From the NCBI GenBank assembly GCA_023935145.1, contig CM043701.1:74336817-74400816 (forward strand): 64,000 nucleotides of DNA, in the 5' to 3' direction. Source of the DNA: Bretschneidera sinensis (taxonomy: Eukaryota; Streptophyta; Magnoliopsida; Brassicales; Akaniaceae). The notes beneath the pieces were generated by a model, which worked only from the letters and a program-made list of their open reading frames with translations, was not told the origin of the DNA and did not search any database. This document shows positions 21,552 through 34,690 of the stretch, piece by piece; position 1 is the stretch's first letter; each line of letters begins with the position of its first letter. The position numbers and the translations under genes were made by a program.

Positions 21552-22528
21552 TTACATCTTGTTAAAATCCTCTAAATCGCTCATTTCCAATTGGAAAAAT
21601 TCTTCAACCAGCTCATCATCGCTTCCAACAAAAGATAGCGCTAACATTTTACCCAACTCCAAAGTTTTGGCTGCCTCAACCCGAGCTTCCACTTCCCTAG
21701 AATCTGAAGACCCAGCATATTTTAATTTAGCCACATCATTCTTCCAAAACCCTTTCGTATTCGATTTAAAAAGAGCAACCTCTTCCATTAGAGATTTTTG
21801 ATATCAAATGGTCTTAAATTAAATCTGACAAACCACTTTCGAATTGCATTCCTCTTTCGATTAATTTGCCTGTTAAATCTCGCTTCACTAGATGGAAGAG
21901 CATCAGCAGCAATATCATCATGAACCGGCAAAGAGTTAGGGCACCCACGACTTGAAGAACAGAAGAAGAAAGGCTTGATGCTCTCTCAGCATACTCTCTT
22001 GAGCTATTAGCTCTAACATTTCTTTCACCTGCCCTGGTAAATTCCAATGAAAAAACCCCACCTGATGCTTCTGAATTAATAAAGATATTTAAATGCCCCT
22101 CAAACCAGAAATTTAGCTGTATAAGCATTCCATAAGAAATATTTACTAACTGCCCATAATCAAAAAACTTCACCAATTCACATGATGACTTCCCCCAATA
22201 CCTAGGCGGAAATAAATGGCTAGTAGACACTCTATTTCCCATAACCTTGCTCCATTACTTCATCCACAACATCCAAGGGATGAGAAGCCAGCACATAATG
22301 CCCAAAATCATTATGACCTTGTTGGGAACCATTACATAAATTAATTGTTGTATCCTTCCCCAAAATAATCTCATGGGAAGAACTTTCAACTCTTATCTTT
22401 GACTTCCAAGAATCCACCTCACCCGCCTTTCTAATAAATGCACAATCCTCTCGAGAACCCATGCAAGACTGCTCTTCCACACCATCACCTAGCGGCTGCA
22501 CTGCCCTGCAAGAAAGCAAGGGGGACAC
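21552..22528 (-). pseudogene. Unidentified broken ORF set, perhaps LINE ORF1
   Basis: Three consecutive minus-strand open pieces lie end to end (22528-22232, 22242-21814, 21788-21552) and together look like one decayed protein of about 320 residues. The last piece has SSDSREVEARVEAAKTLELG and FVGSDDELVEEFFQLEMSDL, a style seen at the end of the first ORF of plant L1-like LINEs. No endonuclease or reverse transcriptase follows below 21552. I do not recognise the N-terminal part. Confidence 0.4.
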
Positions 22529-24449
22529 ATAACCTTACCCCTCGCTAAGAAAGCAATATAGGAACGTTACTCCAATAAGGCAATATTTTCTTACCAATAT
22601 TATCAAATTACTTTTAGCATTATTTCTTGGTTAATCAATAATTAACTCCCATAATATAGGATCGATGATTCTCTCTTATCAACATTAAAGGAAATAATTG
22701 ACAGATTTATGACACAAAAATCATTTCATAAAAAATCAATTAAAAGTAATTAAATAAAAAAAATCTATTAAAATCATAAAAATCAAAAAATTAAGAATTT
22801 AAATTGTTCATTCTCCACCATGCCACATTAGTGTAGTGCCACTTAGGACCACTATATGAAATATAAGATATATAGATTAATAAAAAAATCAGAAAAAAAA
22901 TATTATGATTTGTTTTTAATGAAAAACAATAACAACATACAACTATTTTTTTAGGTTGATAAATTGTTTGCTCTACTTTGTTCAAAGCTTCCGCTACCAA
23001 GTTGGATATAATTTACAACTATTACATACAAATCACATGTTATTTGATAACTAGATTTGAACTCCTACCATTGAAAGTAAATTTCTTTGACATCACATCC
23101 ACGATAACACATAATCCCAAATTACTTATTTCAATATAAAACATTCCGGACATAGTGCGGGGTTATGTTAGTTGGACAATTATTTTATCCATATTCTTGT
23201 CATAAGATATTTTTTAAGAAAAAAATATATATTTCAGCGTATTAACACTTTATTTGAAACCAAATGAAAATAGAATTCATTTCATTTACAAATGAATTAA
23301 AATTAAAATTTATTTATAAATGAATTTTTATATTTGACTTTCTTTTGTTAATTTGTAAAATTTAATTGAATTCTTATATTTAAAAAGTTTGGAATAAATG
23401 AAGAATTCAAAAGAAAAGTAAGAGGAAAAAAGGGAAAGGATGAGCAAGGAGAGAAGAAGAAAGGGAAAGAGAGTATTTTGGTCGACCTAACTTTTTATTA
23501 TTCATTTTGTGGAATTCATTTATAAATTCTATCAATTTTGATATAATTCAATTCCATAGTGAATTCATTTCAAAATAAATTCTATTGTTTCTTTATTCCA
23601 AACAAAACAAGTGTATAATTATAAAAAAATTTCATAAAATTTTATAAAATTAATTTATTTTAAAATAGCACCCATACACTACGTGGTTATACAACTAATT
23701 TAATAAATTTTCTTTCAAAACAGCACCCCTACAATACGTGGTTATGCAATTTATTTTAATAAAATTAAAAGAAAATCTGATTTTTCGGTTAGAACAATAT
23801 TATCTGTTTTGGTACATCCTACCTAACCACTTTAAAATACATTTGAAAGTGAAAGTGATAATTATTTATAAACAATTCAACTACTTCCACTCTAATCGAT
23901 ATAAAATATCAAAACTTGACTTATTTTAAAGCGTAACAATTCTGTATAATGCATTTACCTGTCAAACAACAATAAACATACTTTTTTTTATCATTTTAAT
24001 TTGCAAGCATTTTTGCGTTCATCAACAAACGCTAATAGCTTTATATTCAAATTTTTATTGGACGAAAGTTTTTCAATAGGCTATTCTAACAACGCCTTTG
24101 TAGAGTCGGTTTGACCAAGCCTCTAGAAGTAGTTTTGGAAAAATGCTTTTAATCAATTTCTTTATTATTGTTATCAAAGTTAGAAATTATAATTTTGACC
24201 GTTGAACTTTTTAGAGTTTTAAACTTAGAAAAAAAATTAACAAAATAGTTTTGCTCAAAGCACAAGGAACAGTTATTGTCAAAGGAGCACTAGATGTGCA
24301 AAGAAAGACGAAAGATGTGCGGGACAAAGAGGCCCTTAATTAATTAACACCTCCTAGTTACGAGCAATGGTTGCCAAACTAAAATTCTACTAATAGAAAT
24401 CAAGAGCCAGAGATCAAACTTAATGTACCATCATTGCATAATGTGGTAG
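22529..24449. other. AT-rich intergenic region
   Basis: There is no coding sequence. It contains one MITE-like copy (23250-23610) and a short duplication: CACCCATACACTACGTGGTTATAC near 23668 is repeated as CACCCCTACAATACGTGGTTATGC near 23724. Nothing else was recognised. Confidence 0.5.
23250..23610. mobile_element. MITE-like AT-rich repeat, copy 4
   Basis: TAGAATTCATTTCATTT and ACAAATGAATT match copy 1 at 6073 almost base for base. The right end has AATTCATTTATAAATTC, GAATTCATTTC and TTCCAAACAAAAC, mirroring a left TTTGAAACCAAATGAAAAT. A purine-rich GGAAAAAAGGGAAAGGATG block (about 23420-23475) lies inside. There is no coding capacity. Confidence 0.5.
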
Positions 24450-24838
24450 CAACAATAACAGATATTACAGATCCTCTCCAACATTACAAGAAAATCTTTG
24501 GAAGAAAGAAAAGAAAAAAGGATCTAAACAGAGATAAATTCCTGCTTGAATGTCGACAACTTGTACGCTGGTTGAAGTTTTTTTAATGCAGTCTAGAAAA
24601 CATTATTACTAACCTTCATCAACATAAATAAATAATCAATATTTCCATGTTCTCCCTCTCACTAATCATTAAAGAAAGAATCTCCTTCTACCTAACTACT
24701 GCACATTCACAACATATGGTACTCAGCTTTCTAGTCTTCAACCGTTTCCAATTCTGGAATTCTTGAATTGACAGTTCCCATGTTTTTTCCTTCTTCCCTG
24801 TGTTTACAGAAATTGAATGCGTTCTTTCTCCACAGCAT
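24450..24838 (-). other. 3' UTR of the ANTH gene
   Basis: Non-coding sequence directly after the TAG (24841-24839). The length is a guess; no polyadenylation site was fixed. Confidence 0.4.
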
Positions 24839-25301
24839 CTACCTAAGGCCTGTATATGGATTGTATGCTTGAACGGGCATTGAGCCATAGGGATGAACAC
24901 TGGCACCATATGAATTGCCAAACGGGTTAATAGACTGTTGTTGTGGGCCCATCATCATCATTTGCTCCTGCTGCTGCTGCTGCTGCAAAATGAAAGCCTG
25001 CTGCTGATTCGCCATTGCTGCCATCTGCACTGTAGGTGGAGCAACAACAATGTTGGATGCGTAAAAAGGGTCGTGAGCTGGTTGTTGCACCATGGCACCG
25101 ACAACTGGGACTGGTTCCCATGGGTTGTAGCTCACATTCTGGTTGTTTCTTCTCATTGCATCATCATACAGACTGTCTAATGTAAGCAAGTCTAATCCTC
25201 CCGCCTTCCCAATCAATACAGTTAGAAAAACATCAACAAAACATCCAATGTAGACAGCAAGTGTGTGCATGAGCTCACATATGCACATTCGTGTGCATGC
25301 A

Positions 25302-25361
<60 letters not shown>

Positions 25362-28300
25362 CAATATACAATCTGCATTTACAATTCCTACCAGTTAATC
25401 AGTGTCGTTCTAGTGAGATGTGAGAAAGTCTAAGTATCTAATAAATTGTACAAGTAGCAAACAGATCAAAAACTACACACCTAGGACAAGTAATTAGAAG
25501 CTTAATTACCAGTTTGCTAGCAGCAGCGGCACTTTCATTTGAGCTTGGAGCAGTAACAAGTGCCACTTCCCAACCAGTAGTTCCATGTGCTTGGACCGGA
25601 GCAGCAGAATTTGGTTGCTCAGCTGGAACAACCAACATGAAAATATAACACCAAGATTAATAAAACTGGGATAACATGATACCAGATTTTTGGTTTCATT
25701 AATATTTCTAACATTCAGGGGCTTACTCTCTATAAAACAGTAGGATCACAAACATATTAGTCACAAAAGAAGCAGTTCAAGTTGATCAAAATTGGTTAAC
25801 ATCCAGGACTGAAGTTCGTTCTTAACATTTGAGCCATGATACAATGTTGTGTCATCAAATCATTATAAATAACTTACCGACAGAAATAATAGCCAAAGCT
25901 AAAGAATTCTTCTCATATAATTCTGACACAGCTGGGGCTGGATCATCCAAACTCTGGAAACAAAAATGGAAACATGAGTTTCTAAGAAAAAAGAACTCAG
26001 CTGCATTATGTTCTCAGAAAAAGGACAATTACCAGCAAATCAGATGGTTGAACAACACGTGTTTCCACTTTAACCGGTTCAGGTGGAGGAGGTGATGGTG
26101 GACTTGCCACCTGCACCTCAGGGGTCATTTTGTACTCTATGGCCAAAACTTCATTGGGCGCAGGAATTTTATTATTAACAACCTGCTTGGTATAAAACAA
26201 AATGTCAAATAGAAAATAGTAATCATTGTTATTGCAAATTGGCAGTAAATTTGAAGGAAAGAATCTAAAAAATCCTTCATAAAAAAGGAGGAAATATGCT
26301 TACTAGAAAGACCCATAACTACTGGAAATTGTACTGAGAAAACTATTTACCTTTAAGTAGATTAGCATGTATAATACAGGTTTAATAGAAAAATTATAGA
26401 GGTTAATAATTCAATGCAAATATAATTGGAGCACACATATTTAAAACTATTAGCATTGACGCTTTAATCTATCAAATCAATGCCATCAAATTACCATGCT
26501 CTATGTCAACAAGCCAAATTAATATAGCTTTTCTAACAACATTTGTAAGTAAATTTGATTAGTTTACCATTTATCTTACAAGTAAAGTTTGATATCTGAT
26601 GCCCTATCATGTTCTTGCATAAACACGTACATACTATGTGGTGTGTCTGATGCTTTTTTGAGTGTTATCTGAGCTTCTCGCCCAAAATTAAAAACAATTT
26701 TTAGAAATAGCACTTCTATACCTCTTTGCGAACTGTTGAAGCCCGTGGAGCTTCTCTAACATACTCTTCCATGGCTTGAAGAAACGATGGAGGGGGCTTC
26801 ATATGAACACAAAAATCAATCAAAAAAAACATAAAAAATAAAAAATAAACAGTGAAATTCAAAGGCACCATAGATGGAAGACCCAAACCTGCTCAATCTT
26901 TATAAACCTTTCTCTGTGTCCAATATCAAGACTTTTACAAACTTCATAGAATTCTGAAAGTCTCTCTGCCTGAAAATGCAGTGTTTTTAAAAACCCATGA
27001 AATTACTCTTGATAAGAGACATGTTAAATGTCACAAGGACAATTGTTCTCAAAAGATATACCTGCTGTCCAGCCTTCCTGTATATATCCAGAGCCCTCAC
27101 AGCATCATGTCGTTGCATCTCAAAGAACTGTCATAGTTAAGGGTATCATTCGAACATGATTTGCTGAATAGCCAAAATTCTTTAGAAAGTTAATCTTATT
27201 GCCTACCTTGTCAACCAAATTGACTGTACCATCACTAATAGCTTGATAGATTTTAATGCTTTCAGAAGCAACCTATTTGATATGATTAGAAGACAAGAAA
27301 GAGTTAAGACAATGCCATCTTTCAACAAATATCATGGACAAGCAACATTTTTACAGACTTCACATACCATTGAAAGTGCCAACTGAATTACAATATTATT
27401 AACTGCTGCTCCTTGTGGCTGCAATAAAGTTCCACAAACATATCCAGTCAAATGAAACGTAAAGTCACAAAAAAATGTAACAACAAGATCATGCAAAAAT
27501 CTATGGTATAAATTGATTTTAGTGAGATCCATCATTTGCAATTAACAACCAGAGAGCCAGACGCCACCATGCACAACATAAAACCAGCTATAATATGATG
27601 GAGAGCATTAACAAATTACCTGACAACCAATAACGCGAAAAAGAAGCTGCTGCAAAGCTGGTAAATGTTCAAGTAATTCAGCAGTATCCAAATCTTTGGT
27701 TCTCTGAATCAAAACAGGTGTCCATGAATTCTCCACAAAATTGAGTCATTAGAAAAATTACAAATCTAGTGCAGAAACTTATTTAAACTTATGAATGTCT
27801 ACACATGCACAAAGGAATCAAAGAATGAATTTGAAAGGAAAGGGGGAGGAGGAGGGGGATTATATAAAGAAGAAAATATGAGATTCTTGTATTTTAACCA
27901 ACTTCTGAACAATATAGGTTGCTAAAATATGGGCTGGATCATAGCATGCCAGAGCTTGCGTATTGTAACAGCTGTTCGTTGGAAAGATGGCACAAATTAT
28001 TTGGAAAATTATTAATAAGAATCCAACTGGTTTCCTAAGAAAGCCAATCTGAAAAAGCAATCTACTCACTCCACCTCCCCCTCTTTTTTACACGGGATCA
28101 AAACCCATCCTATCAAAACAGATTGAAATTCAATACATACTTGATACTAATGCTCACAATGCCACATTGAAGGGGAAAGTACAAATTATTCATTTCCAAA
28201 AGCAAATAAATTACAATTGGAGAACCACAAGGATCATAATGATAAGATAAACATCTTACAGGGTGATCCATCTCAACATCATACTTCAACACACGAAAAG

Positions 28301-29639
28301 ATTCCAGCCTCTCCTCCAAAAACAAGGCATAAGTGCGGACCCAGGCAGAATAATCCCATGCTGAGCAATAAAACATGAAATACAATAAGCAAGGAACTAA
28401 AGCTTTGAAAAAAATAATAATTTCACTAAGGATAAAATAAGGTACCATTTGGACTGGAATCATCTTTGAAATGAGCCATGTTAAGCATATGGCTTCGACT
28501 TCTGCCATAATTAATGAGTTCTTCATGAAAAGTGGGATCCACTTCCCTCAAAGCACGATGAATAACAATTAAAGTTTTCAATGCAACCTAAATACCCAAA
28601 AGAAGGAGTCAAGTGAGAGAATTTCAATATATGATGCATATAGCACATTATAAACATCAAATCCCAGAGCATCAATTTCTTAAAGCATTGATTGGCGAGC
28701 ATTCAAGTCATTAATTATACAGAATAACATGTCAGCATCGTGTAAACCACGGGATCCATTAATTAAGGAAAATGAGACAAAACCAAAATCAATAGAATGT
28801 TCTTAACATTCACAACTACAAATAATGGAGAAGGTCACAAATATCACATCATAAGTTCACTTTTTCTAGTTGTGTTTGTTCGATGGTGAATGGCCAAGCT
28901 CAAGATCACTATGAATATCTGTATGCCAGAATTGAAAAATATGACTATATCAGACTCTCAGAACTTATGCATTTGCTATAACTCACTTCCAATGTAGATA
29001 ACAGATACCAAATATCAATTCAACATTTTCTATTTCTCAAACTAAAAGCTGAAACCATATGTTTCTACTTGCCACAGTATCATCGATTTACTTAATTCCA
29101 TGAGAAGAAAAATGTTAATTATGTGATGCATGTACCGCCCAATTATGCGTCTTTGATAACCGTCTTGCAAGAGCATGAATGCAATACGCAACATCCGCCC
29201 GAGGCCTTGTAGCTGAAATGGCAACAAAAACAGCTGCGAAAGGAACACATCTAAATTAAGGTCCTGTTTGTCAACTGCTGCTTCTATAGGCAGATCACAA
29301 GTAGTGCAAGTAAAAATCAGAGAGAGATAAATAGAGAATACATGTTTATAAACATCTTAAATTGAGTGAGTAATGAAGAGAGAGCACCCACCTCTAATGT
29401 GTTTTTCCTTAGCAGGGCGTTCAACATGATTTGTAGCCTTAACTATAGCAATGTCCAATTCCTGCTAAGTTGAGTACCCAACCATAAGTATCAGAAATAT
29501 CCAAAAAACCATCAAGAGAAATATATAATTCTAGCTATACCTTATAATCACTATTGACTTTAGCCAATGAAACAGTAGTGCTATCCTTGATAGCTCCCAA
29601 TGCTTTCCTCAAGCTTTTCTGCGTGCCTCCGCCTGACAT
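24839..29639 (-). CDS. AP180/CALM-type ANTH clathrin-assembly protein
   Basis: Fifteen exons: 29639-29541, 29461-29392, 29233-29136, 28587-28446, 28360-28260, 27703-27620, 27418-27368, 27272-27207, 27127-27062, 26969-26889, 26796-26722, 26182-26033, 25953-25878, 25622-25510 and 25204-24839. All borders are GT-AG, phases agree, and the product is 545 residues, usual for the family. It binds membrane phosphoinositides and recruits clathrin and adaptors at the plasma membrane or trans-Golgi. The ANTH domain spans about 28-290; the lipid-binding motif [14 protein letters not shown] is at 41-54. The C-terminal half is unstructured and holds a Pro-rich run (about 340-350), [20 protein letters not shown], a DPF adaptor motif (469-471), a short polyGln (498-503) and an NPF motif (517-519) of the type bound by EH domains. 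It resembles Arabidopsis At5g35200-type proteins, but that paralogue match is from memory. Confidence 0.93.
25300..25360. repeat. Compound GT/GA microsatellite in the last ANTH intron
   Basis: A (GT) run is followed by a long (GA) run on the plus strand, which is (CT)n(CA)n in the transcript. It lies about 100 nt upstream of the last-exon acceptor (intron 25205-25509). Confidence 0.9.
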
Positions 29640-30465
29640 TCTCTCTCCCTCTCAATCACAGAATTCTACAAATACCCATTAATAAGCTTGCATTATTTTT
29701 CTCGTACAATTCTCCACTCTCCACATGCAACACAATACAATACAACTCAAACGTTTAACATTAAAAAAAAATGCTAAAAAAATCAAATTTTCATAAATCC
29801 CAATAAAACCCATGACTTTAACCTCATAATTTGGAGTTATAATCAGATAAATTTAAGATCTAATTAAATGAAAATCATCACAAACTTCTTAATCTCATCG
29901 ATACTCTAGAGAATTTAACTCTAAATAATCAACACACCAATGCATAAACAAATAGATTACCGAAAAGAAAAAGTTAGTCAACACCCAAATTATGAATTTC
30001 GTCAATTCGACTGCAAGTATTTAATTAGATTAAAAAGGACCAGATACAGCAAATCAGCACCAAAATTGAATATTGAAAACCATAAACATAACGAAGCAAA
30101 ACAAAGAGCAGAAAGAAAGAGAAGCATATTCATCAAAAATCAAAGTGCAGCATAAAAAAAATTCCAAACTTAAAACACTAACCCTCCAAAAAAACGAGAG
30201 AGAGAAAAATAATCACCCTTTGACTTACACTGACAAAAGATCTAACCAAAGAGAACATAAAAGCCTCCCCAATTACGCAATTTCGTAAATCACCAGAGTT
30301 TAGAAATGAATAACACATACGCATCAATGCACGTTTGGGGTACCGATTTAAGTTAAATCCATTAAAGGTAAAAATGCCTTGAATCACATGTTTAGTACTC
30401 AAACCTCACCATAATCAAAAGAAAAATAGAAGAACAGAGGAGATCAAAAGAGATCAAAACTTACC
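29640..30465 (-). other. 5' UTR of the ANTH gene with an intron
   Basis: A donor-like TTTCAG|GTAAGTT on the minus strand (exon end 30465) and an acceptor-like TATTTGTAG (exon start 29665) frame an intron of about 800 bp in the leader. A short leader exon (29640-29665) then precedes the ATG. The CT-rich first leader exon above 30465 (GAGAGAGAGGGAGAGATGG on plus) is usual for plant 5' UTRs. Confidence 0.6.
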
Positions 30466-31562
30466 TGAAACTGAATAAAAGAGAGAGAGGGAGAGATGGA
30501 ATGGTACAGTCTGGTGCGCGAGCAAAGGAAAAGTCCTTTGAGCAAAATTGAGTTAAAGTTCTGGTTTTTGTTGGGTCGTCGGCGTCCTAGACAATACTTT
30601 TTTTTATGCTTTCATCGTTTTATTTTTGTACAGTCTTTTAATTTTATTACTCGTTGTAGTACGCAGTAAATAGTTTTCTATATCTGCATTCTATTTTCTC
30701 TCGTTCTTTCTCGCCAGTTTCTCTCTCCCTATATTTTCTCTGTCTTTGTGTCAGAATACGGCAATGTAAGAACCTGTCCTGCCCAAAGGGTAATTAATGG
30801 GTTATAATCCTCTACAGCCGCTAATAATTTCCACGTTTGCCATGTCATTGGTTCATATCAGCAAATCAAGCATAATGTTCGTTTTTCTTTTGGGAAAAAA
30901 CTTGTTGCTGACTTTGAGGGTTTTTCAATTTATGCTTAAAATTTGCGTTTAATAAACTTTCAACATCAAAATTTGTAGTAATATTTTTTTATGCTTAATT
31001 TTGAAAAAAAATCCTCCAAATAATCCGTTGTACTACATATGTCAAAGAATCCGGTGTCATCACTAAAATTAAAATTATGGAATTTGATACTTAAAAAAAT
31101 TCTGGATATTTTTTTTAATGCTAGTGTATATGTGATTTATACGTATCATCTAACGGTAAATTTCGTTGAAATTGACCAGAAAAAAAAATATTACAACAGT
31201 TTGTAAATTTAAAAGTTCAATAAACGAAAATAAAAACCTCAATGATAAATTAAAATATTTGTGAAACTTCAAAGACTGCAACGAAACTTTTTTTTTTTCT
31301 TTTCCTTTGATAATAACATAATATTGGGTTAATTGATCAAATGAGATCCACAAAATTTTCATATTCATTGTTATTATTAGGAAAAATGTACCAAAAAAGT
31401 AAATTTTATTATTTGTTATTAATGCATGCTTTTTGATCATGTCTTATGTTGATTTTATTGATTCATTTAACTTTTAGAATGGTCCTCATTCCCTATAATA
31501 CATTAACAGGGACACTTCATTCTTGCATCGCTCACTTAGGGAGCTCGCGAGGTCTTGACTCT
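30466..31562. other. Intergenic region, ANTH promoter side
   Basis: It holds the upstream region of the ANTH gene (about 30480-30800, rich in CT runs on the plus strand) and then AT-rich spacer up to element G. No TATA box was chosen with confidence and no gene is visible. Confidence 0.4.
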
Positions 31563-31777
31563 TGAGAGAAGTATTAAATCATTATTAGTAATTAGTTGGC
31601 TAGTTTGTTAGTTAATTTTTCTGTTTTTGTTACAGCTGGCACAGTTGTAACTACTTTCTCTGTTTTGTATTGCTTAGCTTAGCTATTTATAGCTGAAGTA
31701 TCTCGTGTAATAAAGGATCGAGTTTTCAATGAGAAAAGATATTTCTCTTCTATATTTCTTCTTCCTTGTTCTTAATA
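31563..31777 (+). repeat. 5' LTR of element G
   Basis: It begins TGAGAGAAGTATT and contains a TATA box (CTATTTATAGC near 31683), an AATAAA signal near 31711 and a CT-rich end. The primer site TGGTGTCAAAGC follows at about 31780, a diverged form of TGGTATCAGAGC. The length of about 215 bp is typical for short Copia LTRs. There is no partner LTR in the window. Confidence 0.65.
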
Positions 31778-31905
31778 TGGTGTCAAAGCATTATTGCTTG
31801 TCGCTGCATGTTTCCTTCTAGATCTGAAGTTGTTTGATTTTTTTTCTTCGATCCGCTCTTCTGGTTTCTTTGCATCCTTGAGTGTTTCTTTTCTTTGGTT
31901 ATTCC

Positions 31906-32967
31906 ATGGAGTCGACTGGTTCTAAAGTTTCGGGATCGTCTGCCATTGATGAACCTTCGAGTCCGTATTTTCTTCATCATTCAAATAGTCCGGATCTTAT
32001 TCTGGTGTCGCAGGCTTTGACTGGAGATAACTACGCCTCCTGGAGTCGAGCAATGCTGATCACCTTGTCAGTGAAAAACAAGTCGAGCTTTATTGATGGA
32101 TCCATTACCAGACCTGAAGGTAACGATCTTAATCTCTTTGATTGTTAGATTAGGAACAATAATGTCGTCATCTCTTGGATACTTAATTATGTTTCCAAAG
32201 AGATCTCTACGAGCGTGATTTATGCTGAATCTTTTCATGAGATTTGGATTGATCTCAAAGATCGATTTTACCAAAGAAATGGACCTAGGATTTTTCAGTT
32301 AAGGGATAAGTTAATGAACTTAGTCCAAGATCAGAGTTCTGTCAACATTTATTTCACTAAGCTGAAAACTATATGGGAGGAGTTAAGTAACTATAGACCT
32401 ATATGTTCATGTAGAAAATGTACTTGTGGTGGTGTTAAAGATCTGAATTCACACTACCAGATAGAGTATATCATGTCCTTTCTTATGGAGCTACATGATT
32501 CATTTTCTCAAGTCCGTGGTCAATTACTTCTTATGGATCCCCTTCCACCTATAAATAAGATGTTTGCTTTAGTATCTCAAGAGGAACAACAGCGAAAAAT
32601 TGGAGTTCATAATAATAATAGTTATGATTCAGCCAACAGTATAGCTTTTGCTGTTAGGAATGATAATAACAATAGAAGGAATAATAGTGGGAATCAGAAC
32701 TCTAGTGGTTATAGAGGTCAAAGAAAGGATAGTCCACTTTGTACACATTGTAATCTTTATGGTCACACTGTTGAGGGATGTTATAAGCTACATGGCTATC
32801 CACCTGGTTTTAAACCAAGGCAGAGAGATAATTTTTCACAATCTAATAAGGTGGCTATTAATCAAATTTCTAGTCAGTCTACTTGTAATTCAGAGGTCAA
32901 GGCAGATCATAAGGCAATGTTGGTAGTTTCTTGCAGAATCTCAATAGTGATCAATGTTAGCAACTGA
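31906..32967 (+). pseudogene. Element G gag
   Basis: The frame opens MESTGSKVSG at 31906. A single in-frame TAG (32146-32148) interrupts an otherwise open frame to 32967. The N-terminal copia-type gag domain is followed by a DIWIDLKDRF-like region (here EIWIDLKDRF), an Asn-rich linker and an intact zinc knuckle, CTHCNLYGHTVEGC, at about 32740. It is the best kept gag in the window. Confidence 0.85.
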
Positions 32968-34690
32968 TGTCTTTATTTTCAAGTCAGTTGACAGCCACTG
33001 TTAAGACCACTAATGAGGAGGTTCCATCTACTGCTTACACTACAAGTATCTGTTTCTTAGTATATTTAAATCTTGTATTTTCTTCCACTCAATATTGGAC
33101 AGTTGATTCGGGAACTACTAGACACATATGTTCGAATGCTACCAGCTTTATTTCTATGAAGTCCATACAAAATTCATTTGTCACCTTACCAAACCACACT
33201 CGAATACCAGTCAGTTACAGTGGAGATGTTAGACTGAGTTCTTTGCTTGTTCTAAAAGATGTATTATTTGTACCACAGTTCAAGTTCAAATTAATTTCTG
33301 TGGGTGCTCTTACAAGAGATTCCTACCTTACCGTTGGTGTTATTTCTGGTTGTTTCATGATTCAGGATCTTACCAGCAAGAAGATGATTGGCAAGAGTGA
33401 GAAGATTGAAGGCCTATATGTTCTAGATGTTGGAACTTTACTTTTTGATTCTACAATGTACATAAACAATTTATCTGCTTATACATGGCATAATAGACTT
33501 GGGCATTTGTCCTTTAGGCAGTTGAATAATTTGAAAGACCATTTAAACCGTGATACTTCGAAGTTTCATAAGGCTCCTTGTTGTGTTTGTCCTTTAGCTA
33601 AACAAAGAAGATTATCCTTTGTTTCTAATAATCATATGTCTCAATCTCCGTTTGATTTGGTGCATTGTGATATTTGGGGGCCTTATCATATCTCATCTTA
33701 TGCTGGCTATAGGTACTTTGTTACCTTAGTTGATCATTGTACGCGGTTCACATGGATATTTTTCTTAAGCAAAAATCTGATGTCAGCAGTATTATTCCCA
33801 AGTTTTTCAATATAGTGGCAACTCAGTTCAATGCTAATATCAAGATTTTTAGATTTGGTAATGCGCAGGAGTTAGAATTTTTTGAATTTTTTAAATGAAA
33901 AATGAGTTCTTCATCAATTTTCTTGTGTGGACACACCACAACAAAATGCAGTCGTTGAAAGAAAACATTAACATTTACTCAATGTTGCTAAAGCTTTATT
34001 CTTTCAGTCCCGAGTGCCTATTCAATTCTGGACTGAATGCATTCTTATAGCCACACACATTATCAATAGAACTTCTTCACCTCTGTTACATCAAAAAACT
34101 CCTTATGAAGCTCTTCATCAAAATGCAGTTGATTACTCATTTTTCAGAGTATTTGGATGTCTTACCTTTGCTTCCACTCTTAAGGCTCATCGTACCAAGG
34201 TCTACAATATGTGTTTTTGTGGGTTATTCTCCTGGTGTAAAAGGCTACATGCTCTATGACATTCAATCTAAACAGGTTTTATCTCAAGGGATGTAGTTTT
34301 TCATGAGGATATATTTCCATTCCATTCAGTTGTAGCTCCTGATACACTCATTGATCCTTTTCTTGACCTTGTATTACCTATGTCTTCTCTTGATATTACT
34401 ATCCAACACAAAGATTCACCCACATCTGTTTTACTATATTCATCAATTGTTCTAGAAAATGAAGCCTCTGTTGTACTAGAGTTGGCTTTTTCTGATGTTA
34501 TTCCTCTTAGGAAGTCTTCACGAGTTTCTAAAACTCCTTCCTATCTTCGTGATTTTCATTTCAGTTTATTGATGCATCATGAGTTGCCTTTCTGCAATAC
34601 CCAATATCCTCTATCCAAGTATTTGTCTTATGATTCCTTATCTCCATCTCACAGGGAATTTGCCCTGACAGTTTTTTTCTCATTATGAGC
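32967..34690 (+). pseudogene. Element G protease and integrase, broken
   Basis: The 32967-33815 piece holds the protease site WTVDSGTTRHIC, then the integrase zinc region (TWHNRLGHLSFRQL, CCVCPLAKQ) and the start of the catalytic core (FDLVHCDIWGPY, FVTLVDHCTRFTW). A shift near 33800 ends the frame. The core continues in other frames (GNAQELEFFEFF, PIQFWTECILIATHIINRT at 34014). Confidence 0.85.

Noticed and set aside
25205..25378. N-terminal extension rich in SLSLSL and THTH in front of the last ANTH exon
   Set aside because: It is intron sequence (the CT/CA microsatellite); the acceptor at 25205 gives the family-typical [16 protein letters not shown] start.
32146..32148. Programmed readthrough stop in gag of element G
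   Set aside because: It lies inside the gag domain, not at a junction, in an element with many other stops; a point mutation is the simple explanation.
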